A DNA stretch of 64,000 nt from CALMEH01 sp964548225. GTDB taxonomy: Bacteria > Acidobacteriota > Blastocatellia > Pyrinomonadales > Pyrinomonadaceae. Position numbers and translations under genes: made by a program. The first letter of the stretch is position 1, and each line of letters starts with the position of its first letter. Shown piece by piece: positions 33,497 through 40,367 of this stretch. The stretch is taken from the NCBI GenBank assembly GCA_964548225.1, contig CAZJQP010000013.1, positions 1 to 64,000 on the forward strand. The letters run 5' to 3'. The notes beneath the pieces are model-generated. The model had not been told where the DNA came from. It saw only the letters and a program-made list of their open reading frames with translations, and did no database searches.

Positions 33497-36400
33497 TCAC
33501 TTTTGCCCGAATCGAAACCACCCATTTATGCGGTAACTTTCGAGCGGCAATGTAAAAATCATTTTCGTTCCGGTATTTTTGTCTGATTCAAATCGCAAAT
33601 CTCCGCCGATTTCTTTGGCGCGGGTTTGCATATTTGCCAATCCGCGACCACCGAGCGATTTCGTGTCCGACTTATTTTCACTTGAAAAACCTTTTCCATC
33701 GTCAAAGATTTCAGCAATTAGATTTCCGCGTTCAAGGCGAATTTTGAGCGAAGCATTTTGACATTCGGAATGACGCGCCGAATTGTGAACGGCTTCTTTG
33801 AAAATCAGATATAGATTGCGTTTTTGTTCGGCTGAAAGATGCAGACGATTTAATTCCGTCGGAGATTCAACGCTCCAATGAACGCCTTTTGTTGAGAGCG
33901 TATCGGCGGCAAATGAGCAAACACGGTCAACAACCGATTCAATCGAATCTTTTCTGGGGTTGATTGCCCAAACAATATCGCTCATCGAATCAACCAAACC
34001 GCGTGCATCAGAAGCAATTTGCGTCAGACGTTTTGCCGAATCGGGATTTGAATCGCCGTTTTGTTGTTTAACGATTTCCGAAAGCATTGAAATCCGCGAT
34101 AAACTTGCGCCGATGTCGTCGTGCAAATCGGTGGCAATTCTCGTTCGCACTTTTTCGAGTTCAAGACGACGCTGAAACCGCAAACGAAGCAGATAATAAA
34201 TAATTGCCACCACCAAAAGGCTTCCCAACGTCAAAAACCACCAGGTTTTCCAAAACGGCGGCGCGATGCGAAACATAAAAATTGCCGGATTCACACTTGT
34301 CAAACCTTGCGAATTGACGGCGCGGACAAAAAAACGATATTCGCCTGCCGCCAGATTTGAATAATTCACCGTTCGTTCGGGCGTTGGCTTGCTCCAATCG
34401 TTGTCCGCGCCTTCGAGTTTGAATTGATAACGAATTTGTTCGGGCGAAGCAAAACCGACGCTGAAAAAATCTATCTGTAAATTGTTTTGTGCGTAATCCA
34501 AATCGAGTTTGCCGATTTGCGGTTCGCCGAGTTCGGAAACTTTTTGTTTTTCGCCCGCAATTCTAAGTCCGGCAATTAAAATCGGCGGTGCGGCAAGCGG
34601 TTTATCTGCTTTTGGAAAAAGGCGCGAAAGTCCGTTTCGCGTTCCAAACCATAACGCGCCGGTTTGGTCGCGCAAAGCCGTCGTAACAAAATCATCTGCC
34701 AAACCGTCAAGCGTTGAAAGATGTAAAATTTGATTTGTTTCCGGCGAAATTCGGTCAATTCCGCGCACCGTTCCGACATAAATTCTGCCCAAATTGTCTT
34801 CGGTCAAAGCGCGGGCATTGTTGCTTGAAATGCCTTCAATTTTTCTGAAAACAGGCTTTTCCGACAAAACATTTTCGACAACGTGAACGCCGCTGTCGGT
34901 GGTTGTCAACCAGAGTTTTCCGGCACGATCAAGATGAAGTGCAGTAATAAAACCCGGCGGAAGATTATCGGATTTTGTAAAGACTTGAAATTTCCCGTTT
35001 TTGTAACGCGCCAAACCGCCGTGATAAAAACCAATCCAAAGATTTCCGTTTTGGTCTTCGCAAAATGCCGACGGCGATTTTCCGTTTGGGAAATTTTCCG
35101 CTTCGCCGAATTTATAAATTTTATTTTCCGCCCGCCGCCACAGATTCAAGCCTAATTCGGCGGTTTTCGATGAGCGCAAACTTATCCAAACATCGCCCCG
35201 CGAATCTTCAAAAAGCCGATAAAATGCGCCGTTTTTAAATTCTTCGCCGCTTTCAAAAATCGCCGCCGGTTTTGCCTTTGGCAAATCTTCGATTTGTTTT
35301 GAAGCATCGAACCGGAACAATTTTTTTTCGGTTAGAAACCACCAAGCTCCCGCCGAATCGAGAAATGAAATGTTTGAAGTCCAAAGCGGTGCGCCGCGAT
35401 TTTCGCCAAGATCGGGCGATGCGGAAATAAATTTTTCGCCGTTAAAACGACTGACAAACCAATCGCCTTCAGCCGTAAAAATTTCGCCTTTTTTGTTCTG
35501 ATAAATTGCCGAAATATCGGCGCGTCCCAAACCGTCGGCTTTTGTGAAGGTTGAAAAACCGTCGGTTATGAGTTTAAACACGCCGCTCATACTTGCGAGC
35601 CAAAGATTTCCGTTTTCGTCTTCGGCGATGTCTGTCAAAAAGTCGCCGATGCCGTTTTCCGCGCCGAAATTTCGGAAGGTTTGCCCATTGAAAACCGTCA
35701 AACCGCCGTTGGTTACAATCCAAATCCGCCCGTCAGCCGTTTGATGAAAAGCGACGACAATTTGACCGTTTAAACCGTCAGCCGTTGTGAATTTAACTAT
35801 TTCGCCGGCGTTTTCGGGTAATTTATTTTTGATATTTTCGGCAAAAGGGCGCGGCGCGGCATTGGTTTCCGGCTTCAAAACATAAATTCCGTCTTGCGAA
35901 GAAACCCAGATTCTCCCTGCTTGGTCGGAAAAAACGTAAGTTGCGTAAGTTCTCACGGCAGTCGGCGGCGGAGTTGTGTAAAAAGCGAGAATTCTTCCGT
36001 CTTTGGCAATCCGCAAAAGTCCGCGATTGGTCGTCATCCAGAAAGTTTTTTCTTTGTCTTCAATAATTTGAAAAACCGAAGTTTTTATTCCATCCGGCAA
36101 AGAAATCGGAAACGGCACGGCGGAAAATTTCCCTTCTTTTTCTTCGATTCGGCGCAACCCGAAATCGCCGATAATCCATAAAATTCCGTCGCTGTCTTCA
36201 AACATTTTGCCGGAAATATTTTCGTAAATTTTTTCGGCGTTAAGCATTGGAAAATTATCCGCGTCCGATTCGGTTACAGGTGTTTTTGCGTCGAAACGAT
36301 AAACATCGCCGTCTTGTCCGATGACCAAATAATCGCCGTTTCGTCGTTCGATAAAATCAAACATACTCGCGGTAGTTGCGCCATTGAGTTTATAATTTGT

Positions 36401-36532
36401 AAAACGATAACCGTCAAACCGCGAAAGACCGTCGCGTGTGGCAAACCAAAGAAAACCGCGCGAATCATAAAAAAGACGATTAACCGCACCGCTTCCAAGC
36501 CCGTCGGCAGTCGAAAAAGAGCGCACCGGCAA
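33497..36532 (-). CDS. two-component propeller sensor kinase (HisKA_3)
   Basis: A hybrid-type sensor of at least 1011 residues. About a dozen two-component regulator propeller repeats (DSRGFLWFATRDGLSRFDGY is the first) form two likely beta-propellers. A Y_Y_Y domain follows (YQFKLEGADNDWSKP), then one membrane helix (WWFLTLGSLLVVAIIYYLL), the HisKA_3 dimerisation helix with the phosphorylated histidine in IATDLHDDIGASLSRI, and an HATPase (GRGLANMQTRAKEIGG). The frame stays open upstream to 36619 and encodes a signal peptide (about FKFSGKIFLFLVLLFAKA), but no ATG, GTG or TTG exists there. The only standard start is TTG 36532, which lacks the signal. A MITE abuts codon 36617-36619. Confidence 0.88.
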   Translation of the reverse strand: MPVRSFSTADGLGSGAVNRLFYDSRGFLWFATRDGLSRFDGYRFTNYKLNGATTASMFDFIERRNGDYLVIGQDGDVYRFDAKTPVTESDADNFPMLNAEKIYENISGKMFEDSDGILWIIGDFGLRRIEEKEGKFSAVPFPISLPDGIKTSVFQIIEDKEKTFWMTTNRGLLRIAKDGRILAFYTTPPPTAVRTYATYVFSDQAGRIWVSSQDGIYVLKPETNAAPRPFAENIKNKLPENAGEIVKFTTADGLNGQIVVAFHQTADGRIWIVTNGGLTVFNGQTFRNFGAENGIGDFLTDIAEDENGNLWLASMSGVFKLITDGFSTFTKADGLGRADISAIYQNKKGEIFTAEGDWFVSRFNGEKFISASPDLGENRGAPLWTSNISFLDSAGAWWFLTEKKLFRFDASKQIEDLPKAKPAAIFESGEEFKNGAFYRLFEDSRGDVWISLRSSKTAELGLNLWRRAENKIYKFGEAENFPNGKSPSAFCEDQNGNLWIGFYHGGLARYKNGKFQVFTKSDNLPPGFITALHLDRAGKLWLTTTDSGVHVVENVLSEKPVFRKIEGISSNNARALTEDNLGRIYVGTVRGIDRISPETNQILHLSTLDGLADDFVTTALRDQTGALWFGTRNGLSRLFPKADKPLAAPPILIAGLRIAGEKQKVSELGEPQIGKLDLDYAQNNLQIDFFSVGFASPEQIRYQFKLEGADNDWSKPTPERTVNYSNLAAGEYRFFVRAVNSQGLTSVNPAIFMFRIAPPFWKTWWFLTLGSLLVVAIIYYLLRLRFQRRLELEKVRTRIATDLHDDIGASLSRISMLSEIVKQQNGDSNPDSAKRLTQIASDARGLVDSMSDIVWAINPRKDSIESVVDRVCSFAADTLSTKGVHWSVESPTELNRLHLSAEQKRNLYLIFKEAVHNSARHSECQNASLKIRLERGNLIAEIFDDGKGFSSENKSDTKSLGGRGLANMQTRAKEIGGDLRFESDKNTGTKMIFTLPLESYRINGWFRFGQK

Positions 36533-36619
36533 TCCTTCACCAGCCGCTTTTGCGAAAAGTAAAACTAAAAAGAGAAAAATTTTACCGCTAAACTTAAAAA
36601 TAAATCGTAAATTTATTTT

Positions 36620-36763
36620 AGTAAGTGAACAGAATAATTTTGTAAAAGTTTTGAGTCCCTGCTTCAGCAGGCTGTCCGCCAGCGAAGCGCGGCGGACAAA
36701 AGCCGCCTCAAGGCGGGACTCAAAACTTAACCGAACATTTTAATTTAATTCTGTCCACTTACT
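36620..36763. mobile_element. MITE-like element, copy 1
   Basis: About 144 bp. The ends are inverted (GTAAGTGAACAGAATA on the left; AATTCTGTCCACTTAC on the right), with inner inverted arms GTTTTGAGTCCC and GGGACTCAAAACTTAA and a GC-rich core (CCGCCAGCGAAGCGCGGCGG). No coding capacity. A second copy lies at 39451-39597. Its left end touches the reading frame of the propeller kinase where the start codon should be. I see no convincing target duplication. Confidence 0.85.
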
Positions 36764-36780
36764 TTGCACTGCTTTAAACA

Positions 36781-37305
36781 TTAAGATTTCCCGATTTTTT
36801 CGCGCATTTTCGCTTCGACAGTGCGCGGAATCAAGCCTTCGATGCGACCGCCGAGCGTGAAAACTTGCTTCATCAAGTTTGAAGAAACGTAAGAATATTC
36901 CTCAGCCGCCATCAAAAAGACGGTTTCAATCTGCGGTTCGAGCCGCCGATTCATCAAAGCCATTCGGAGTTCGTATTCATAATCGGCAACCGCCCGAATT
37001 CCGCGAATAATCGCCACCGCGCCCGTTTTTCGCGCAAAATCCGCCGTCAAACCCGAAAAACTGTCCACAATCAACTCACAATTTTCGTTTTCAAGCTCCG
37101 GCAAAATCTCCGCAATCATCGCACACCTTTCCTCGACGGAAAACATCGGATTTTTCTCAGGATTATTCAAAACCGCAATGACAATCTCATCAAAAAGCAA
37201 CAAACTCCGCTTAATAATATCAAGATGTCCATTCGTCAAAGGGTCAAACGAACCCGGAAAAATCGCCCGCCGAAGATTATTTTTCTGTTTTTCTTTCTCG
37301 CTCAT
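36781..37305 (-). CDS. coaD: pantetheine-phosphate adenylyltransferase
   Basis: A 174-residue nucleotidyltransferase, the penultimate enzyme of coenzyme A synthesis (4'-phosphopantetheine + ATP to dephospho-CoA). The start at 37305 leaves a short lysine-rich lead before RRAIFPGSFDPLTNGHLDII, which carries the T/HxGH motif as TNGH. GIRAVADYEYELRMALMNR and EEYSYVSSNLMKQVFTLGG follow as in CoaD. An in-frame start at 37392 would add 29 unlikely residues. The 21-bp array starts about 100 bp upstream. Confidence 0.95.
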   Translation of the reverse strand: MSEKEKQKNNLRRAIFPGSFDPLTNGHLDIIKRSLLLFDEIVIAVLNNPEKNPMFSVEERCAMIAEILPELENENCELIVDSFSGLTADFARKTGAVAIIRGIRAVADYEYELRMALMNRRLEPQIETVFLMAAEEYSYVSSNLMKQVFTLGGRIEGLIPRTVEAKMREKIGKS

Positions 37306-37408
37306 CAATTCCGCCAAATCACGATTATTTTTCGCTAAGTTTCGATTCTTTTTACCATTAAAACCCGATTTGTCATAATCACCAACTCGCAAAAAACTGA
37401 TTTTTTAG

Positions 37409-37522
37409 AAATTAAAAATGATTTTTTACGAATTAAAAATGATTTTTTACGAATTAAAAATGATTTTTTATGAATTAAAAATGATTTTTTATGAATTAAA
37501 AATGATTTTTAATTAAGACAAA
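37409..37522. repeat. 21-bp tandem array, left of gap
   Basis: Units at 37409, 37430, 37451, 37472 and 37493, each about GAATTAAAAATGATTTTTTA plus one base. The array runs into the assembly gap at 37523. Confidence 0.95.
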
Positions 37523-37622
37523 NNNNNNNNNNNNNNNNNNNNNNNNNNNNNNNNNNNNNNNNNNNNNNNNNNNNNNNNNNNNNNNNNNNNNNNNNNNNNN
37601 NNNNNNNNNNNNNNNNNNNNNN
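37523..37622. other. assembly gap of 100 N
   Basis: Exactly 100 consecutive N, the convention for a scaffold join of unknown true length. It lies inside a 21-bp tandem array, so the real copy number is unknown and the assembler probably broke on the repeat. Confidence 0.99.
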
Positions 37623-37790
37623 ATCATTTTTAATTCAATAAAAATGACTTTTAATTAAGACAAAATCATTTTTAATTCAATAAAAATGACTTTTAATTAA
37701 GACAAAATCATTTTTAATTAAGGAAAAATGATTTTTAATTAAGGAAAAATGATTTTGTCTTAAAGAAAAATGACTTTAAATTAAGGCAAT
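37623..37790. repeat. 21-bp tandem array, right of gap
   Basis: About eight further 21-bp units, alternating AAAATCATTTTTAATTCAAT and AAAATGACTTTTAATTAAGA types, then AAAATGATTTTTAATTAAGG types. Most contain the core TTTTAATTAAG, shared with the array at 62439-62606. Upstream gap 37306-37408 holds the presumed coaD promoter. Confidence 0.95.
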
Positions 37791-37916
37791 CAAATTTTTG
37801 CCGCAATATTTCTCACTTTTTTGAACTTCTTGAGTCATCAAAACGAAATATTTTTATCCGCAAAATTCAATTTGATCTTATCGAAAAATGATCGTATTTT
37901 TGATCAGAAACGAATT

Positions 37917-38018
37917 ATGAACACCTCATTTAAAAGATGCGAAAATACAAAAGTCGAATGGCTTACGCCGCCTGAACTCGTTAAAAAATTGGGAGTATTC
38001 GACCTTGACCATTTATAA
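37917..38018 (+). pseudogene. 5' stump of a phage-type N6-adenine methyltransferase gene
   Basis: A 33-codon frame from ATG 37917. Residues 12-32 (NTKVEWLTPPELVKKLGVFD) closely match the N-terminal region of phage/plasmid DNA N-6-adenine-methyltransferases (PF05869-like), whose next residues should be LDPC followed by the catalytic domain. Here the frame reads LDHL then stop, and a REPIN-like element starts 17 bp later. The rest of the enzyme is absent. Three GATC sites lie within 32 bp upstream of the ATG (37874, 37890, 37902). Assignment from a short match, so moderate confidence. Confidence 0.55.
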
Positions 38019-38034
38019 CTCAACTTAAACAATA

Positions 38035-38363
38035 CAGCCTCGTTCACGAGGCTTTCCGCCAAAGGCGGCAATTAGCCGCGTCCATTTATGGCGCGGTCAG
38101 TTACAAAGCAATTTCCTGAAGGGCGTTTTAACGTCCTTTTTCTTCGGCTTGAGCCGTTATTTGTAAAAAATACAGAAATACGCACGAAGTAAGTGTCCGT
38201 TTTTTTTTCACGCTTACTTCGTGTGCGTTTCCGCATTTTTTTTATAGCTAAAGCCGAAGAAAAGGACGTTAAAACGCCCTTTGGTTTTAATTTAACGCCA
38301 AACCGCGCCGTGAACGGACGCGGTTAATTGCCGCCTGCGGCGGAAAGCCCGATAAATCAGGCT
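38035..38363. mobile_element. REPIN-like element, RAYT-less derivative 1
   Basis: 329 bp with long imperfect inverted halves. The left half has GCCTCGTTCACGAGGC, CCGCCAAAGGCGG, GCCGCGTCCATTTATGGCGC, then GGGCGTTTTAACGTCC and TTCGGCTT. The right half carries the complement in reverse order. The middle holds a separate hairpin (GCACGAAGTAAGTGT with ACGCTTACTTCGTGTGC). The same halves flank the RAYT gene at 39634-40310, so this looks like a non-autonomous derivative. No gene is seen between 38019 and 38431. Confidence 0.88.
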
Positions 38364-38431
38364 AAAAACCAAATTTGCGTAAGATAAATTATAAATTCAA
38401 AGTGTCCAAATTACGGCAGAAATTTTTATTT

Positions 38432-38635
38432 TTAAGAAGTAATTTCGTGAACAATAAATTCCGCGACGTTAAACTCCGTATCAAAAATCCAATCGTTTTC
38501 CTGCAAAAGTTTTTTCAATGCCTCATCTTCCGTTTCGACATTTTCAACTATTCCTATAACTTGCAGATTTTCTACATTTTTGCCATTTGGTGAAATAGTT
38601 TCGCCTTCGGGCGTAATAAAAATAAATTTCTTCAT
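38432..38635 (-). CDS. small protein coupled to the DpnI homologue
   Basis: A 67-residue acidic protein. It overlaps the stop of the DpnI-like gene by 4 bp (ATGA), so the two are translationally coupled. The fold looks alpha/beta: FIFITPEGETISPNG, then VIGIVENVETEDEALKKLL and a C-terminal FNVAEFIVHEI strand. I do not recognise the family. In pneumococcus a small gene, dpnD, also follows dpnC (DpnI), but I see no firm similarity to it. A regulator or accessory of the nuclease is possible. Confidence 0.65.
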   Translation of the reverse strand: MKKFIFITPEGETISPNGKNVENLQVIGIVENVETEDEALKKLLQENDWIFDTEFNVAEFIVHEITS

Positions 38636-39405
38636 TTCGTAATTTTTCGATATTTTCCTCTTGAAACAAATTCAATAATATTCATATCGCGCAAAACTTG
38701 TAATTGTTGCCGAATTTTGTCTTTCACGAAATTATTGTCCGGATGTTTTGCTTTAAGCTCTTCTGCAAAATTATAAAATTCTTGCAATGAAAATTCAGTT
38801 GATTTAATTTTGTCAAGACACTTTAAAATGTCTAAAGTCCAGCCTTTTGCCTTCGGCTTTTCGTTTCTTAAGAAAACCGTTTTGCCCCAAGTTTTAAGAA
38901 CATTATTTCTTTCTGTAACAACGGAGTTTTTAACAAGAAAGATTCGTCCTAACTCAGGAATTTGTTGCAAATCAATATTACAACCTGTCCAACCTGCGCG
39001 TCTTGCAGTTTCGGCTAAAGGTTTTCTCTTTTCAATTATTTCGGGTTGAAAGAAATGTTTCGGGATAATCAGAAAATCATTTACAAACCAATCTTTTCTA
39101 CTGTAAGTAAGAAAGAAAAAGTTAGGATTGGCGGTTGAGTTTATTCTTTCAATCATTGAAGAATAAGCACCGTCATTTATTTTTTTGCCGAGCTTTCCGT
39201 TCTTGCTTTTAAGTTCAAAATCTTCATCACAAAAACTACAAAAGAAATCGGCAACCGGCTGATTATTCGGATATTCTTTGATTTTATCTTGTCCGCAATT
39301 TGGGCAATATGAATTTTCTTTAACCCAATTTTCAGTTAAAACTCTGGCGATTTGGGAAAAATTTTTGTATGAATCAGCTAAAGTTAAGTTAAATTTAAGA
39401 TTCAT
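38632..39405 (-). CDS. DpnI-family methyl-directed restriction endonuclease
   Basis: A 257-residue protein (DpnI has 254) aligning with DpnI from end to end. The catalytic residues fall at the same numbers: Asp53, Glu64 and Lys66 in PVADFFCSFCDEDFELKSK. The structural zinc ligands are Cys34, Cys37, Cys56 and Cys59 (YCPNCG, FCSFC). LAETARRAGWTGCNIDL includes the conserved Trp (137 here), and the C-terminal winged helix ends DKIRQQLQVLRDMNIIEF. DpnI cleaves GATC only when adenine is N6-methylated. No methyltransferase partner is needed, and the only one nearby is broken. Defence against Dam-methylated phage DNA is the likely role. Confidence 0.95.
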   Translation of the reverse strand: MNLKFNLTLADSYKNFSQIARVLTENWVKENSYCPNCGQDKIKEYPNNQPVADFFCSFCDEDFELKSKNGKLGKKINDGAYSSMIERINSTANPNFFFLTYSRKDWFVNDFLIIPKHFFQPEIIEKRKPLAETARRAGWTGCNIDLQQIPELGRIFLVKNSVVTERNNVLKTWGKTVFLRNEKPKAKGWTLDILKCLDKIKSTEFSLQEFYNFAEELKAKHPDNNFVKDKIRQQLQVLRDMNIIEFVSRGKYRKITK

Positions 39406-39411
39406 ATTTTT

Positions 39412-39451
39412 CTATTGAAAATCCCGAATATCCTTAAAAGATTTGTCTTTA
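39412..39451 (-). pseudogene. duplicated 3' tail of the radical SAM gene
   Basis: About 40 bp encode, on the minus strand, KDKSFKDIRDFQ and a stop codon, nearly identical to the last residues (KPFKDIRDFQ) of the radical SAM gene ending at 40368. At DNA level the copies share CCCGAATATCCTTAAAAG. The two copies are direct repeats about 960 bp apart, bracketing the MITE and RAYT element. Confidence 0.75.
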
Positions 39452-39597
39452 AGTAAGTGGAAAAAATAATTTTTAGAAAGTTTTGAGTCCCTGCTTCAGC
39501 AGGCTTTCCGCCAGCGAAGCGCGGCGGAAAGAAGCCGCCTAAAGGCGGGACTCAAAACTTAAACAAACATTTTTAATTTAATTTTGTCCACTTACTT
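39451..39597. mobile_element. MITE-like element, copy 2
   Basis: About 147 bp, clearly the same family as 36620-36763: ends AAGTAAGTGG and CCACTTACTT, inner arms GTTTTGAGTCCCTGC and GGCGGGACTCAAAACTT, core CCGCCAGCGAAGCGCGGCGG. Differences are scattered single bases, so neither copy is brand new. It abuts the duplicated radical SAM tail. Confidence 0.88.
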
Positions 39598-39633
39598 ATC
39601 AGTAGCTGATTTTACAAAATTTTAATTATTTTT

Positions 39634-39758
39634 AGGCGGCTGAAAGCCGTCTTTCCGCGTTTCGCGGCAATTAACCGCGTCCGTTCACGGCGCGGTCTGC
39701 GATTGGTAAATAATTTTAGGGCGTTTTAACGTCCTTTTCTTCGGCTTTAGCCTTTCTC
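39634..39758. repeat. RAYT-associated inverted repeat, left
   Basis: About 125 bp containing GGCGGCTGAAAGCCGTC, GCGTTTCGCGGC, CCGCGTCCGTTCACGGCGCGG and GGGCGTTTTAACGTCC. It is the inverted counterpart of 40190-40310, and its last bases contain the RAYT stop codon. Confidence 0.85.
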
Positions 39759-40181
39759 ATCATCATCATTTGTAATCTTTTCCAAACGCTCGTGAGTTGT
39801 GCCTTTTTTGTGATGCTCTTTTTGGTTCAAAACGTAATTTATCACCCATTGCAAATCTTTTGTGCCAAAACTGACGATGCCGTAACCGCGTTGCCATTGC
39901 AATAATTTGTGATTTGATTCGTGGTTAATATGAAATGAACTCGCGCCTTTTAATTGTCCAATCCATTCGCTCATTTTAATTGTCGGCGGCGGACTGACAA
40001 CGATATGAATATGGTCTTCAATGCCGCCAATCGCGTGAAAATAAACTTCCGGCATTTCGATGATTTTATGTTTTAGGAATTGATAGAGTTTTGTTTCGAT
40101 GGCAGGTTTGATTAACGGCAAATTTGATTTAGTGTGCCAAGTTATATGGAAATTTATCTCGGAATAAACGCTGTCGGGCAT
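39747..40181 (-). CDS. REP-associated tyrosine transposase (RAYT, IS200-like Y1)
   Basis: A 144-residue TnpA_REP-type HUH transposase. The start at 40181 gives MPDSVYSEINFHITWHTKS, typical of the family; a longer frame to 40259 would read through the flanking repeat. The HUH motif is in GGIEDHIHIVVSPPPTIK, and the probable catalytic tyrosine in WVINYVLNQKEHHKKGT. The RGYGIVSFG segment is also conserved. RAYTs cut and join single-stranded DNA at REP palindromes. The gene sits between two about 125-bp inverted repeats that also occur elsewhere in the window without the gene. Confidence 0.93.
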   Translation of the reverse strand: MPDSVYSEINFHITWHTKSNLPLIKPAIETKLYQFLKHKIIEMPEVYFHAIGGIEDHIHIVVSPPPTIKMSEWIGQLKGASSFHINHESNHKLLQWQRGYGIVSFGTKDLQWVINYVLNQKEHHKKGTTHERLEKITNDDDEKG

Positions 40182-40189
40182 AGTTTTGA

Positions 40190-40310
40190 TTATGGCTAAA
40201 GCCTTTTGCAAGGACGTTAAAACGCCCTTTTTCATTTTATCGTCTTTTGACCGCGCCATAAATGGACGCGGCTAATTGCCGCTTCGCGGAAAGCCTCGTG
40301 AACGAGGCTA
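40190..40310. repeat. RAYT-associated inverted repeat, right
   Basis: About 120 bp with GGACGTTAAAACGCCC, GACCGCGCCATAAATGGACG, GGCTAATTGCCGC and AGCCTCGTGAACGAGGCT, the reverse-order complement of 39634-39758. Confidence 0.85.
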
Positions 40311-40367
40311 AAATCAGACAATTATTTTACGACTTCGTAAAAATGCAACTAAATAATGGCATAGATT

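Noticed and set aside
38035..38363. Possible attI/integron or tRNA-derived site because of many palindromes
   Set aside because: The same ordered palindromes flank the RAYT gene and recur at 62634-62889, so a REPIN-like element explains them; no integrase gene or tRNA sequence found.
38432..38635. Calling the small gene after the DpnI homologue dpnD
   Set aside because: Position matches the pneumococcal cassette, but I could not see convincing sequence similarity.
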